A DNA stretch of 64,000 bases, from positions 124,001 to 188,000 of the forward strand of contig VNKQ01000016.1 of the NCBI GenBank assembly GCA_016508695.1. The letters are read 5' to 3'. Made by a program: the position numbers and the translations under genes. The notes under the pieces were generated by a model that saw only the letters and a list, made by a program, of their open reading frames with translations, did no database searches and was not told where the DNA came from. This DNA comes from Hyphodiscus hymeniophilus (lineage: Eukaryota > Ascomycota > Leotiomycetes > Helotiales > Hyphodiscaceae). Shown here piece by piece: positions 23,479 through 34,259 of the stretch (positions are counted from its first letter, which is position 1; each line of letters begins with the position of its first letter).

Positions 23479-23982
23479 CTAGCGCATGTCAACGCAAGCG
23501 GTAAAAGAACGTCCTCGTGACCGCCTCATCATACCCCAACAGCGCCCTCCAAACTCATCCGGCCTCACCAAATCCTTTAAATCCAACAGCCCCATATTAG
23601 CAATCGCGCTAGCATCTGCTCCTTTCGCATATTGTTCAAGATACGTTTTCAAACAGCGGATGCTCCGATGCAAGGAAATAGGGGGCTCAAGAAACCATGA
23701 ATACGATAGCCATCGAGAGGTGAGACTTACTGTGCAGAGTAATACCACCCAATATCCGCTATCGTCTTGAAGTGGGTGGTGATAGCTGGAATGGCAGTCG
23801 AGAGGATCCTCATGTCCTGTCGAGGCATGAGATGCAACACTCGACACGAGTTCGAGGGTGTGTAAGGATACCAATCCGACGAGTATAAGTGACAGAAACG
23901 CCGCCATCAGTATCGACCAGAACTTGACGCCAGTGAGATATTCAGCTTCATCCTCACTCGCTCCGAGGGAGAACGAACGCAT
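23479..23982 (-). CDS. Doubtful small single-pass membrane protein
   Basis: Not recognised. From the ATG at 23982 the frame gives 167 aa with one hydrophobic segment (about 20-45, FWSILMAAFLSLILVGLVSL) preceded by a charged N-terminus, so a type II membrane topology. A strong splice donor (GTAAGT) sits inside the frame at 23730, and no matching acceptor is obvious, so the C-terminal half may not be translated as read. Upstream in-frame sequence to ~24050 is also open, so the true start may lie in an earlier exon. Treat the gene model as provisional. Confidence 0.35.
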   Translation of the reverse strand: MRSFSLGASEDEAEYLTGVKFWSILMAAFLSLILVGLVSLHTLELVSSVASHASTGHEDPLDCHSSYHHPLQDDSGYWVVLLCTVSLTSRWLSYSWFLEPPISLHRSIRCLKTYLEQYAKGADASAIANMGLLDLKDLVRPDEFGGRCWGMMRRSRGRSFTACVDMR

Positions 23983-24693
23983 CTGAGGAAGCAGCTCCTT
24001 GAGCAAGCTGGAGTTATCAAGCGGGATCGTCGACTTTGACGGGGTCGCCGTGTCTACTTAATAGCTAACTTCAAGCATGAATAGATCTAAATTGGGGCAA
24101 TATCAAGATTCGAAGAGTGGAGAAAGACGCAGAAACAACAGATTGATACAGATCTTAGACCAAATAACTTGATTGTCCTTCAATGAGAAATTAATATAAT
24201 GAGAAAATAATATATGAAGCTAGATACACAGAGCTGTAGTTGGAATGCATGCAGATGGTAAATAGAAGAGTTCGAGACAAGGATGCACTGGCTACCTGGA
24301 TTGACTTCAGGACCAATGCGCCGCCGACTTGCCTGTCCGGGACCAACACGTTCGCTGTCCCGCGGGGGCAACGTGACTGACAAACGAAGCATCCGATAAT
24401 ATGGCCACCAAACTTCGAGGTCAATTATGGGTATTAGGATGAGTGATGACCTCTCATAAACATGGTAATATACATCCAAAACTAAAAGATCATTAAAATA
24501 TCCGAATACTGTATGTATACCTACAACCTACTAGTGGAGGGTACTGAGGACTTAGTCACGCGCCAGCACTGATCAAGCGAGGCTTTTCAGGGCCGTATCG
24601 CTTAACAAGGGGCCAAAAAAAAAACAAAAAAAACCAAAAAAAAAAAAAAAAAAGATGTGTTCTTAATCGAGGTAGACCTCAATTCGCAGATAA
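23983..24693. other. Intergenic with poly(A) tract
   Basis: No gene seen. An A-rich tract (24615-24653, interrupted by C) lies downstream of the tRNA-Phe gene on the minus strand. Confidence 0.5.
24615..24653 (-). terminator. T-rich tract, likely RNA polymerase III terminator of tRNA-Phe
   Basis: On the minus strand this reads as long T runs beginning 41 bases past the tRNA 3' end; no TTTT occurs in between. Pol III stops at runs of T, so this is the first usable terminator. Confidence 0.55.
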
Positions 24694-24784
24694 TGCGGCT
24701 TCTGTGGATCGAACACAGTGCCTCCAGATTTCAAGTTCTGAAGTTGGCTTCAGTCTGGCGCTCTCCCAAGTGAGCTAAAGCCGC
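24694..24784 (-). tRNA. tRNA-Phe(GAA) with 18-nt intron
   Basis: The minus strand reads as a complete cloverleaf: acceptor arm GCGGCTT pairing with AAGCCGC plus discriminator A; D-arm AGCTCACTTGGGAGAGC; anticodon stem CCAGA/TCTGG with loop CTGAAG...A (anticodon GAA); T-arm CTGTGTTCGATCCACAG. An 18-nt intron sits after position 37, the standard place for eukaryotic tRNA introns. The sequence is close to the classical eukaryotic tRNA-Phe. Internal A and B boxes serve as promoter. Confidence 0.97.
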
Positions 24785-25189
24785 TTGGTTTGTTGAAGAA
24801 AGACTGCTTATTTGATAATATAAGGTCAAAAATCATGTATGGTCTCAATTGGCTCGGCTGTGGTGGCTTATGTAATCCAAGTACGGCTTGGTGGTGTACG
24901 TAGCAAGTTGGTAGTAAGAAGCAGCTAACATTGGTGGACCCCATTCTGTGCTTCGATTGAAATCGATGTCCAATTTCTTAGCAGGATGCCAATGTGAGCT
25001 CTCTGTGCATGTTTCCTTGGTTTTCGAAGAGTAACGAGTAGTACAGAACTGTGAACGAAATACGATTGACACTTTGCAGGTTGAGGATCGCAGGCAATTA
25101 CTTCCTAAGACGGCCTATTTCCGCCGCCTAGCCAAGTCCCATCCCCATCTTAACCCCACCTTGGGAGCTCACATCACCTCGTCATTCTC
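24785..25189. other. Divergent spacer between tRNA-Phe and the GST gene
   Basis: About 400 bases, nothing else recognised; the last part is the GST promoter and leader. Confidence 0.5.
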
Positions 25190-26083
25190 ATGTTTCGTCT
25201 TTCACAATTAAGAACCACCATCACCCTTAAACCTCAGCAGATAATTATCTCAGCAATTACCAGAACAAGACCGAGGCAACAATTCACAATGGCCTCACCA
25301 CAAGCCGCCAAACGCCAAAAGAGCTCCAAAGATGTCCCCTACGAACTAATCTACTGGCCAGGCATTCCAGGCCGCGGCGAGCACATCCGCCTCGCCTTCG
25401 AGGAAGCAGGGGCAGAATACACAGACACCGCGCACGAGGAAGGAGGGATCGAGAAGGTCATGGCAGCGATCGATCCCAAGAGCACCGGCGACGACCTCAA
25501 CCCCCCCACCTGCGCGCCCCCGGTCCTCAAGCACGGCGATCTCAAGATCAACCAGACCCCCAACATCCTGCTGTATCTGGGTCCGCGACTCGGCCTCGTG
25601 CCGTCCGCGGAGGAGGATGAGGATGCCGTTTACAAGATCAACGCCTTGGCCCTGACCGCGCTCGATGGCCTCTCGAACGAGGCCCACGATTGCCACCACC
25701 CCGTCGCGACGAGCAAGTACTACGAGGATCAGACGGAGGAGGCGAAGACGAAGTCTGCGGATTACATCGCGAATCGGCTGCCTAAGTTCTTGGGGTATTT
25801 CGAGGGTGTGCTCTCGGGTGAGGCTAGCAAGGGCGGGGAGTTCCTGTACGGAGGCAAGCTTTCGTATGCGGATCTGGTGTTGTTCCAATGCGTGGATGGA
25901 GTGAAGTTCGCGTTTCCGAAGGCCCTGGCTAGGTTGGAGAAGGAGGGCAAGTATGAGCGTGTCTTTGCGCTTCACGAGTCCGTCAAGGAAAGGCCGAAGA
26001 TTAAGGCGTATTTGGAGAGTGAGAGGAGGCAAAAATACTCGATGGGCATTTATAGACATTACCCCGAGCTAGATGAGGATTGA
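25190..26083 (+). CDS. Glutathione S-transferase family protein, possibly mitochondrial
   Basis: Single exon, 297 aa. Conjugates or reduces substrates with glutathione. An N-terminal thioredoxin-like half begins at PYELIYWPGIPGRGEHIRLA (Tyr in the expected catalytic region), with NQTPNILLYLG as the gamma-glutamyl-binding block (usual form Q-S/T-x-x-I). The all-helical C-terminal half contains LSYADLVLFQCVDGV. The first ~33 residues are basic, rich in Arg/Gln/Thr and free of acids (MFRLSQLRTTITLKPQ...), like a mitochondrial presequence; a second ATG at residue 34 (MASPQAAKR) could give a cytosolic form. The coding part is clearly more GC-rich than its neighbours. It converges on the Thr-rich protein gene. 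Confidence 0.85.
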   Translation: MFRLSQLRTTITLKPQQIIISAITRTRPRQQFTMASPQAAKRQKSSKDVPYELIYWPGIPGRGEHIRLAFEEAGAEYTDTAHEEGGIEKVMAAIDPKSTGDDLNPPTCAPPVLKHGDLKINQTPNILLYLGPRLGLVPSAEEDEDAVYKINALALTALDGLSNEAHDCHHPVATSKYYEDQTEEAKTKSADYIANRLPKFLGYFEGVLSGEASKGGEFLYGGKLSYADLVLFQCVDGVKFAFPKALARLEKEGKYERVFALHESVKERPKIKAYLESERRQKYSMGIYRHYPELDED

Positions 26084-26254
26084 AAGAGGTCTGGAGGAAC
26101 GAGATTTCACGGCATCCCTTCACACATTTGCGTCCGATGCCTTTACCGTTGCATTGTGCATTTGGTGAGGTTTGTTGACGCTGCAGATCCGAATGGACTG
26201 CGAGTTTTCCATTCCGCTAAACAAGTTATTCGTATGGTCTAAAGAACGTCAAGA

Positions 26255-28106
26255 CTAGGCCGTGACGGTAATAACAACAGCTGCACTCCTAATAGAATCC
26301 GATCTCGTAGCCTTGTATCTAAATGTGCCGGGCTGTGTAGCCACGAAGACAACCTGTCCCTGACTATTTGTGGGTAATCCATCAAACCAAGCAACCGCCA
26401 CCGGGGCAACCTGGCCACCACCATCGTAGCCATGGACGGTGAACACCACCGTCTGGCCCACACTCAAGGTAGCAGTGCTGGGAGACACCTGCAAGAAGTA
26501 GTTCGCGTTGAACGCGTTGTACGCCCACAGGATCTCGTCCGAGGGTTGCGGCTCCGTCTGACATCCTCCGACGGGCGTGAAGGCGAGATTTGTCAGGAGA
26601 CCCCAGAACTCGGTGGCCGTTTCGGTGCTGGTCGCAATGCTGGTGATGAAGAAGTCGTCGAACGTCGAGTCAAAGGTGCCGTCGAAGCCGAATCCGCAGA
26701 CGCCGGCTGCGGCGCTGAGAGCGGTGGTTGAGGTTCCTGACGGGTCTGGATTTGCACCACTGTGAATAAGTCAGTGCTGTCGTGTGGCTAGCTCTGCTCT
26801 TTCGAGTCGACTTCATGCAAGGTAATTTCCGAGTTCAAGATCACAGAATCGGGGAGTGTTTTTGAGCCAGCTAATGAAACCACGGGGTGGAATGAGATGT
26901 TATGCTTACTCGTTTGTGCCGTCGCATTCATGAGTCCCGCCCGAAGGAGTCGTCACAAGTTGAGGCCCAGCGAAGATTATACCTTCATAGATTGTATCCG
27001 TGTTTCCTTCTATTCGAAGAGTGTACCTAATAATAGATTAGCATGGCGAAGACGGTAGATCTAGGATAGATATACGGTTTACAGTCACCTTGTGGGCAAG
27101 GAGCAGTGAGTCCATTGACGAAGGTACCGTTCTCGCACACTGCATTTCCCGAAGGCGTTGGAAGAGGTGTTGGCGTCACGACTTCTGTAGTCGTGGTGGT
27201 GAGTGAGACTGTTTCAATCAAACTCGCTGTGGAGGTGAAGTCTACGAAAGAAGTGATAGTCGTGGTGACTAAAGAGTTAGCATGGAAATTGCTGAGGGAA
27301 TGAACCTCATACCTGAGAGCGTCGTGATGCTCGTTGTAGTTACAAGAGTGCGAACTGTACCTGTTCCTGCGAATTATGGTGTCAGAATTGGACGCAGGAA
27401 TAGATAGGGAGTAGTTGAGAAAGAAGGTGCTTCGCATCCCACTTTCTCTCATTTTTCTTACCCGTGTGCGTCTGAGTGATGGTTGTTGTTGGCGTCGGCA
27501 TCGTAATCTACAAGAGACAATTAGCTTTGATCATCATGAATAAAGTATTTGCTAGAACAAGTATGTGTAATTATTACTTACAGTGGTTGGTTTCGCTCCA
27601 AAACAAGAGCATGCACTGCTGTACCTCACACTTCCACTGCAGGCACTGAAATACGTAGCAATAGAAGATGGATATACAGTCTGCGCAGATGATGCACCCC
27701 GCTTCTGTGGCTGGATGGTCACTGTGCTTTCAATTGTTGCGAGGATTGTCTGAGTGCTTTCCGTCACGGAGACTGTCGAGGCGGTAATGGTATCGGTTTC
27801 AGTCGAAGTGGTGCTCAAAACAGTCGCGGTAAAAGGGTACACAGTGCTGGTTTGAGTGAGGATGGCGGCCGTCAACGTCTGTGTGGCTGTCGATGGGAAA
27901 ATCGTTGTTGAAGTTGTCGATGTCACTGTCGTCGGGTACACAGTGGCTTGGAGAAAGCTGGAGCACCACTTCAAAGCTGATGACTGGAATATGACACCGC
28001 GCGCAGTCCCAGTAACAGCTCTTGCACAATTATCGGCATTGCATGTGCCTGCGGTGACAAAGAAAGCACCTTGGGCCAGAATGAGAAACGAATAGATTGA
28101 CTTCAT
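26255..28106 (-). CDS. Secreted Ser/Thr-rich protein with a C-terminal DUF4430-like domain
   Basis: Six exons (28106-27582, 27507-27462, 27366-27313, 27268-27076, 27026-26910, 26759-26255) join to 479 aa. A signal peptide occupies ~1-20. Residues ~50-290 are dominated by Thr/Ser/Val (TTVTSTTSTTIF and similar), expected to be O-glycosylated and extended, as in wall-bound proteins. A Cys-bearing patch (VCENGTFVNGLTAPCPQGDC) leads into a folded C-terminal region: YTLRIEGNTDTIYEG, GGTHECDGTN, then DEILWAYNAFNANYFLQVSP and an Ig-like beta end (SIRSAAVVITVTA). This arrangement resembles DUF4430/transcobalamin-like modules; the naming is tentative. Exons 2 and 3 are only 46 and 54 nt. No GPI signal is apparent. 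Confidence 0.75.
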
Positions 28107-29790
28107 GTTGACTTTCGGGCGGAAAAATGAATTCCAACACAGCTGTCTTCGATTCGAACGACAACAAGAAGGGCAACTAAGTCCTTTGTATTCATGCTTC
28201 TAGAGCCCGAATGATCATCGTGTCCACTTCTCCAGGTGTAACCTTGCTACTCAGCTGGAAAAAGTCGAAGAGGCTGAAGCCAGACCGTCGGGACTGGCGA
28301 TATTCCAAGCCACCTGGCCTGCCGTGGCCGAGCGCCACGCGGGGATGCTGCATTTGGATGAATAGGACGGAAGAGAACGAAAGCGCGCTTGAAAGTTGAA
28401 GGCTGAAGAAGCCTGGATCACCAGATACACCGACGGGCTGCCGCTAATGCAGCGTACAGCGAAATTAACCTTAGCGCCACAACAAGCGAGATTCTACAAA
28501 TCCCCTTTAAGAAGTCAATAGCGTACTCGTATTTCGACCGAATCTCATGATCATGCTCTCTGCGACTTTTTCTTCCTTTGCGAAACTGCCATATTACGGG
28601 ATTAAAGTGGTGTCTCTCGCAGCAGCAGGGTAAAACATGTGGCCAATCCTTGATCGTCAGCCGTTGAAATTGAGCAGACGTAGAGATTCCCTTAGCTGCA
28701 TGTTTGAAGATGGGAACCTTAGAGGCCCCGGTTATTCAGAGGCTTGGATGATTTGGTGTTTTTTCTTCTTTCTTTTCGAAGTCCTGATATTATTTATAGT
28801 CTTTTAAGTCTGAAATATCTACATCCAAGAGACGCCCAAGTGGTCTTGGTCAGTCTAACTCGACCAGAAGAAATATCTACATCCAAGAGACGCCCAAGTG
28901 GTCTTGGTCAGTCTAACTCGACCAGAAGACAGCTTCTCGCGACATGATCAAGCAAGCATGCTCAAAGTCGAGCACATTTTACCGACTTACACGCACAAAC
29001 CCCACGGATTTCAGCTGTCGGTTCCGCTGTTAGGCATTGCTGCTTCCTGCATCACAGAGACACTTTCTTTTGAATATCTTCCCAATCGAGAAACCTACCA
29101 AGCTACAACTAACTTCCCCATCTTGCAAAACCGTTCAAGAAATGAGTCAATGCTCCTCTGGCAAATGAATATTCGTGGATAGAAGACCATATATGGTGAG
29201 TTTCTGGAACGCGCTGGAAGGTAATGAGATAGTTGAACGCTTGGATCTCCCCAATTTGCAGCTATCCGTTGCCACTACTTCAAAGGGAAGCTTGACAGCA
29301 GGAAGAAACTCAATTTATGATACTCTCAAGGCAGATGACAGCAAAAGAGTTCGAGAGTACTTGGGGACCCTTCCCACCGACTTTGTAGGATTCAGTCAAG
29401 GTTCTGTCGTTGTCTTTACTATTGTCTTTAGCTGAGCAAAGATGGCGCAATCGAAGGAGGAAGAAGCTCTATTATGCCGGAGACCTTTATTAACGTCTCA
29501 CATAATACGATGCTCTTGCTGAGGCATAGGCGCCGCGAGGCGTTTTGTTGTCGGTCAAATAACTCCCGACCATAAATGGTAGATATACATCGCGAATGAA
29601 ATATCTCGCAGAAGACTGATTAAGAGTGATTATCACTTTTACAACTCGCTTCAGCGAAACAGCAATATACCTCAAAAGGAGGCAAATAGGAACCTAATGA
29701 AAGTAAAGAGCGTAACGCAATGGATATAAGCTCAGAGTTGTTGTTAAATCAAATCAGCTGAAGGTAGACGAGCCAGAAAATATTACTCGG
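28107..29790. other. Intergenic, 1.7 kb
   Basis: No supported gene. Contains a perfect 58-bp tandem duplication (28812-28927). Short plus-strand frames (28744-29435) have no domain or splice pattern. Confidence 0.5.
28812..28927. repeat. Perfect 58-bp tandem duplication
   Basis: Two identical 58-base units, 28812-28869 and 28870-28927, with no mismatch. Each unit contains two small inverted repeats: CCAAG...CTTGG and GGTC...GACC. No divergence means either a recent event or an assembly artefact. Confidence 0.95.
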
Positions 29791-30154
29791 TTCTCTTTGC
29801 TTCTCTTTTGTTACATTTATTCACTTTAAAGCCATCCACTTGGCCTTGCTTTTGTTACTCTTATTCACTTTGGAGTCAATGCTCTTGTCTTGCTCTTATT
29901 GCTCTTGTTTACTTTAGAGTCAACTTCTCTGCCTTACTCTTGGCACTCTTATTCACTCTTGCTTTTGAAACTCTTATTCACCTAGGAGTCAATGCCTTTG
30001 GCTCGCTCTTATTACTCTTATTCATTTTGGAATTAACTTCTTTAATGTGCTTCTGTCCTTTTCATCACCTTGGAGTTAGCCCCTTCGCCACGCTTTCGTC
30101 ATTCTCATTCCCTTTAAAGTCAAACCCTTCGCTTCGCTCTCGTCACTCTTTACA
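29791..30154 (+). repeat. ~44-bp degenerate minisatellite in the 2EXR gene leader
   Basis: About eight units. The word CTTATTCACTTTGGAGTCAA and its variants recur near 29816, 29860, 29903, 29948, 29973, 30018, 30059 and 30105, so steps are 41-46 bases with one short unit. The strand is strongly CT-rich. It runs directly into a (CAA)8 tract and the 2EXR start codon, so it probably lies in the promoter or 5' leader of that gene. Confidence 0.85.
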
Positions 30155-30178
30155 CAACAACAACAACAACAACAACAA
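30155..30178 (+). repeat. (CAA)8 microsatellite in 5' leader
   Basis: Eight perfect CAA units, followed by more CAA-like sequence up to the ATG at 30215. Unstructured CAA leaders favour ribosome scanning. Confidence 0.9.
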
Positions 30179-30214
30179 ACAACTACAGCAACAACCAAGT
30201 CCTCGGTTATCACA

Positions 30215-30850
30215 ATGGGGCGCCGTGCAAAGAAAGCCAACGCCAATTCTGGCAGTATTCAAGCTCCTCAACCACCACTATCTGAACCTGAATTCCATCC
30301 ATTCCCTGATCTTCCTACTGAACTTCAATGGGAGATTTTGAGCCTTGCCATCCCTGAGCCACGCACGGTCACAATCTGGTCTAGAGCAGGAGTTAACAAC
30401 AGAGAGCGAAAAGAGATGCGACGAGTAGGCCCAACACCAGTTCCCACATCTCTCCTACATGTCAATCGAAGCGTTCGCAAGGAGGCCAAGAGATCGTACA
30501 CCCTCAGCTTTGGCCAGCAGTTGAACGGCAGAGCCATCTACTTCGACTTCAAGAGAGATATGCTTCGCGTGTCCCACAGCGACTCTCTCACACGTCTCTA
30601 CGGTGTGCGAACCTCCAAAGTGCTCGAGGCACAACTTTCGCACATGGCCGAGATAGAAGCAAAGGTCCCTTTCCTCATAGTGCATAACAACTTCCGCAGC
30701 ACTACGATTGGCCTCATATCACGATCTCATAACCTCGAGACCCTTACCGCAAATTGCGAGATCAAGCCCTGCAGGGAGAAGCTCTCACCATCGGCCGTCA
30801 TGGTCTCTACAATCTGGGGTCTTCTGAGACATTACCGCTACCTTTACTAG
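30215..30850 (+). CDS. 2EXR-domain protein, 3' end disturbed
   Basis: As read, 211 aa from the ATG at 30215. The N-terminus is basic (GRRAKKANANS); residues ~27-160 match the fungal 2EXR domain (FHPFPDLPTELQWEILSLAI, PEPRTVTI, then LLHVNRSVRKEAKRSYTLSF and IYFDFKRDMLRV). Such proteins are abundant in Pezizomycotina; their function is unknown. The reading frame ends at 30850 shortly after a GGGG run (30816-30819). If one G is added, the frame continues to the transposon edge at 30871 and resumes beyond it to a stop at 34377-34379, so the natural C-terminus was probably longer by about 45 residues. Either a base error or a real frameshift, plus the insertion, has truncated the gene. Confidence 0.7.
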   Translation: MGRRAKKANANSGSIQAPQPPLSEPEFHPFPDLPTELQWEILSLAIPEPRTVTIWSRAGVNNRERKEMRRVGPTPVPTSLLHVNRSVRKEAKRSYTLSFGQQLNGRAIYFDFKRDMLRVSHSDSLTRLYGVRTSKVLEAQLSHMAEIEAKVPFLIVHNNFRSTTIGLISRSHNLETLTANCEIKPCREKLSPSAVMVSTIWGLLRHYRYLY

Positions 30851-30871
30851 CTCTTGTCAAACAGATGACTA

Positions 30872-30906
30872 CAACTCCGTGCATAACTAGTGCGAAAAAC
30901 ACCAAA
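30872..30906 (+). repeat. Left terminal inverted repeat
   Basis: Starts CAACTCCGTGCATAACTAGT immediately after the TA at 30870-30871 and matches the reverse complement of the right end with two C/T differences before diverging. Confidence 0.9.
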
Positions 30907-33119
30907 ATTCCCAACCCCTCGATTTTTCGGTTCTAGCATTTTGATAATATCGATACCCACTAATAACTTAATAACTATATTATCTTTTGAGTTGATTTTT
31001 ACGGATAATTAAAGGGAATAATAAGGGGAACTCGCTAGTCTAAGCAATAGTTAGACAATAATACTAGTAGTCTATTAATACGTCGCAAATCCTCGCGATC
31101 GAATACTCCCTCCGAGAAAACGAAAGACAACCTCCTACTACTTACTAAGAGTAAATAAAGACTTGCGCATTCGATAAGAGAAAGGAAAAAGGTCTTTATA
31201 AACCCCTTAAGAGACGATATACCCTATCCTCCTAGTCTTACTATTATACTACTCGATAAACTAAACGACCGTTACCCTTAATCGGATACGCCAAGCGCAA
31301 TAAACCCCTATTCTCCTAATAAACCTCCCCCCGCGTACCAAAGGCATTCGACCCTTTATTAAAGCAAGTTTATAAGTAGAATGTTTAGTTCTAATACTAT
31401 GCGTTTATTAATAGGGAGAAGAAGTATAATTCAATTTAATATAATAATATTAATACGATTCTTATTATACCCCGTGACTTCGACGATTTCAAGGGCTATA
31501 TCGTTAACTATATTAATATTATATTTAGGTATATAAATCGTACGGGGATTTACAAGCCTGCCTTCTACTATATAGAGATTATAATTCTTTATAATAAGGC
31601 TCTTATTATACCTTCCCTAGTTATAAGAGATAGAGAGTTTATAAAAGTACTTAGCCTTCTTCGTTAGATTAATTATAATACTAAGGGGCAAAAAGGCAAC
31701 GAATTAACTATTAATACCTACTTTATTATAGCCGTACTATAACAATCTCTAAAACTAAAGAAATTAGACAAAAACAAGACAAAGGCTAAGCCTTAAAGTA
31801 CTAGACGAGTATAGTTTAATACGGACGCTAAGACCGACAATAAGGGAGATAATGCCTATAACAAAAAAGCCGAAGAGCAAGCTAAATTACCTAATAGAAA
31901 GACAATTACTAAGTAATAACTTCGTGCTAAGAATACTAGAGACAAGTTAGTAAGTAAATAAGAGTCGATTCGATCGCAAATCTTTATGCATTACAAGTAC
32001 TATAATAATCGCTATAATAACTAGAATAGTTATTATTACGAACTTAGAGGCAAAAGAGGGGACAAGACGCATTATATTATAACTCTAAATAAATAGAATA
32101 AGTAGGCTAAACAAGTAATATCGATAAGAGAAAAGCAACTAGTATTATAACAAGTAACTATCGAATTACCTTCCCTCTTTTAGATTACAAGATATATAAA
32201 TAGTAACTCTATTATAGATATTAAACGTTCGGGGAAAAAGAAAGTAATAAAGTAACTTACTACTAAAATAGAGAGAGAAATTGCTCTAAACCCTTTGGGT
32301 TTCTCTAATAAGAATGTCTATTATTACGTATATCTACCTTCTATATAATAACCCCCTTATATAACTATTCCGCTAAGTACTTCTTTTTACTTAATAAAAG
32401 GTACTTCTTCTATATATATAATTCTAATTTATTTATTACCTTTACGGCCTTTAACTATAATAATTACGGCTAATAAACTACTTCGAAAGTTTCGATTATT
32501 TCTCTTAAGCTATAAGCTAGACCCCTTACGCTAAGAGGTAATTAAACGGTTTATTACTATTTGTAAAGAGGAGTACTTTAAAATTAACAAGATTAAAAAG
32601 GGAATTACTTACTCCTTCTTTCTAGCTAAGAACTTTAAGGGAATAAGAGTAATATAAGAGATTTAAGAGAAAATCTATAAGTTTAAAAAGTAATATAAAC
32701 AAGACCTCTAAATCGCTTAAATTAAGGCAAAAGAAGCGTCTCAAAACCTTCTTGCCTTTAAACAAAGTAAAAGAAGGAATAAGATAAAAAAACTAAGAGA
32801 CGATAGGTTTTTTACAAACAATTAGAGAGGGTGGTTTTATTAGAGTATATTTCCTTATTTTTAGTAATAGGTATAAAAGTAATTTTAAGGGTATAAGAAT
32901 TCGATTTTATATATAATAATTAGGGTAGATTTGGGTGTGAAAAGAGCTAATTTAATATAGCTAACTAGGCAAATAAAAATCTAATGCAACTTACTAAAAT
33001 CCGCGTCTTTAAAATCAAGTCTTATTATTTACTTTCCCTATTTATTCTAATATCCTAGATATACTATAAATATAAAAGTACCTTATTTCGCACTTAACTA
33101 AAGTAATACTCTATATACT

Positions 33120-34060
33120 CCTATATTTCTAAAATAACCACGGGCTCGCGTACTTGTAGCATCTCCGATTCTCACTTCCTTAATAGCCTATTCGAAGAAT
33201 ACTTAGTAGTTAGGAAAGCGGTTTCTTTAACAACGATAATAACGTCGAATAAACGCTTTGAGATTATAAAAACTCTCCTTAATAAAGTTAAAATTTAGGG
33301 AGTATAATAACAAGAATCGAACCTATACTCCCCTTTACTTATATACTCCTTCGATCTCTTATTTATACGTATAGTATACTAAAGCGTTATTTATTATAAT
33401 AACTAATCGAGGTTCTAAAAAGGGGTTATAAAGAGAGAGAACATACTCTAATATAAACTAAAGAAATAAGTCTCTAGTATATATTCCCTCGAAGGTTATT
33501 ATAGTAATATAACCCTCTAGTATATAAGCAAGAAATATAGAGATTTGAAGTCGATCTCCCCCTTTAAACTACTAGCTTGCCTTTGCCTTCTCCCCTACTA
33601 GCGCCTAGCTATATTAACAATCTCTTATATAATCGTTACTTTTAGTTTCGTCGATAAAGATTAATTGCGACGCAAAAAAGAATTAGAGTAAGTCTTGCTA
33701 GGCTATACGTAACTCTTTATTCCTCTTTATAGCCACAACTTTAAGCTTCTTGCGCGTATACTTAATATAGGTTAAACACTACGAGATTGTCGATTTATTA
33801 ACCTCTATATTAAACATACTAAATAAGAACTTAGCAATTTCGTCTTAGTAAAACTATAAGAATCGGTTAAATAAGTAATAGACCGCTACGTCTATCTCCT
33901 TTATAATAACCCTTTGCTAACCTCTTATACGACGCAATAAAGGCCTCCCTTATTATATACGCTACTAACGACGATATACTATCGATCTTAAATAACAATA
34001 ATTAGTAGTAAGTTAATTAACTTCTTATCGAGTAAGTCGTGCCTAAAGCGCAATAATATT
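33120..34060 (-). pseudogene. Decayed Tc1/mariner-type (DDE) transposase
   Basis: No open frame survives, but conserved blocks can be read in order on the minus strand. A helix-turn-helix remnant ends in a KLKVVA-like segment (~33,740). The first catalytic block reads IFIDETKSN (~33,650). A DN-containing strand comes next. A YSPNFNFIKESF-like block (~33,290; family form YSPxxNPIE) precedes a KAFIRRYY-like tail. Stops and Cys-to-Tyr-type changes fit RIP. The protein was certainly inactive at sampling. Confidence 0.8.
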
Positions 34061-34259
34061 ATAGTTAATCGTAATACTAGTCGCGACTAAAAGTCGAGTA
34101 AGTATAGTAAGATAATTCTGTTTGTATTGTTAGAAAGGCCTTATTATTCCCCTTATTTTACTATACTCGCCGACTAATTTAAACGTGTTATTAATTAGTT
34201 ATGTGTGGGTGTAGTTATTAATAATATGCTGCGTTCTCACAAATCGCGGTTTTGGATTT

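Noticed and set aside
25346..26059. 237-aa minus-strand frame antisense to the GST gene
   Set aside because: Shadow frame caused by the GC-rich coding strand; no family resemblance.
29808..30341. 177-aa plus-strand frame over the minisatellite
   Set aside because: It reads the 44-bp repeat and the CAA tract and overlaps the start of the 2EXR gene in another frame.
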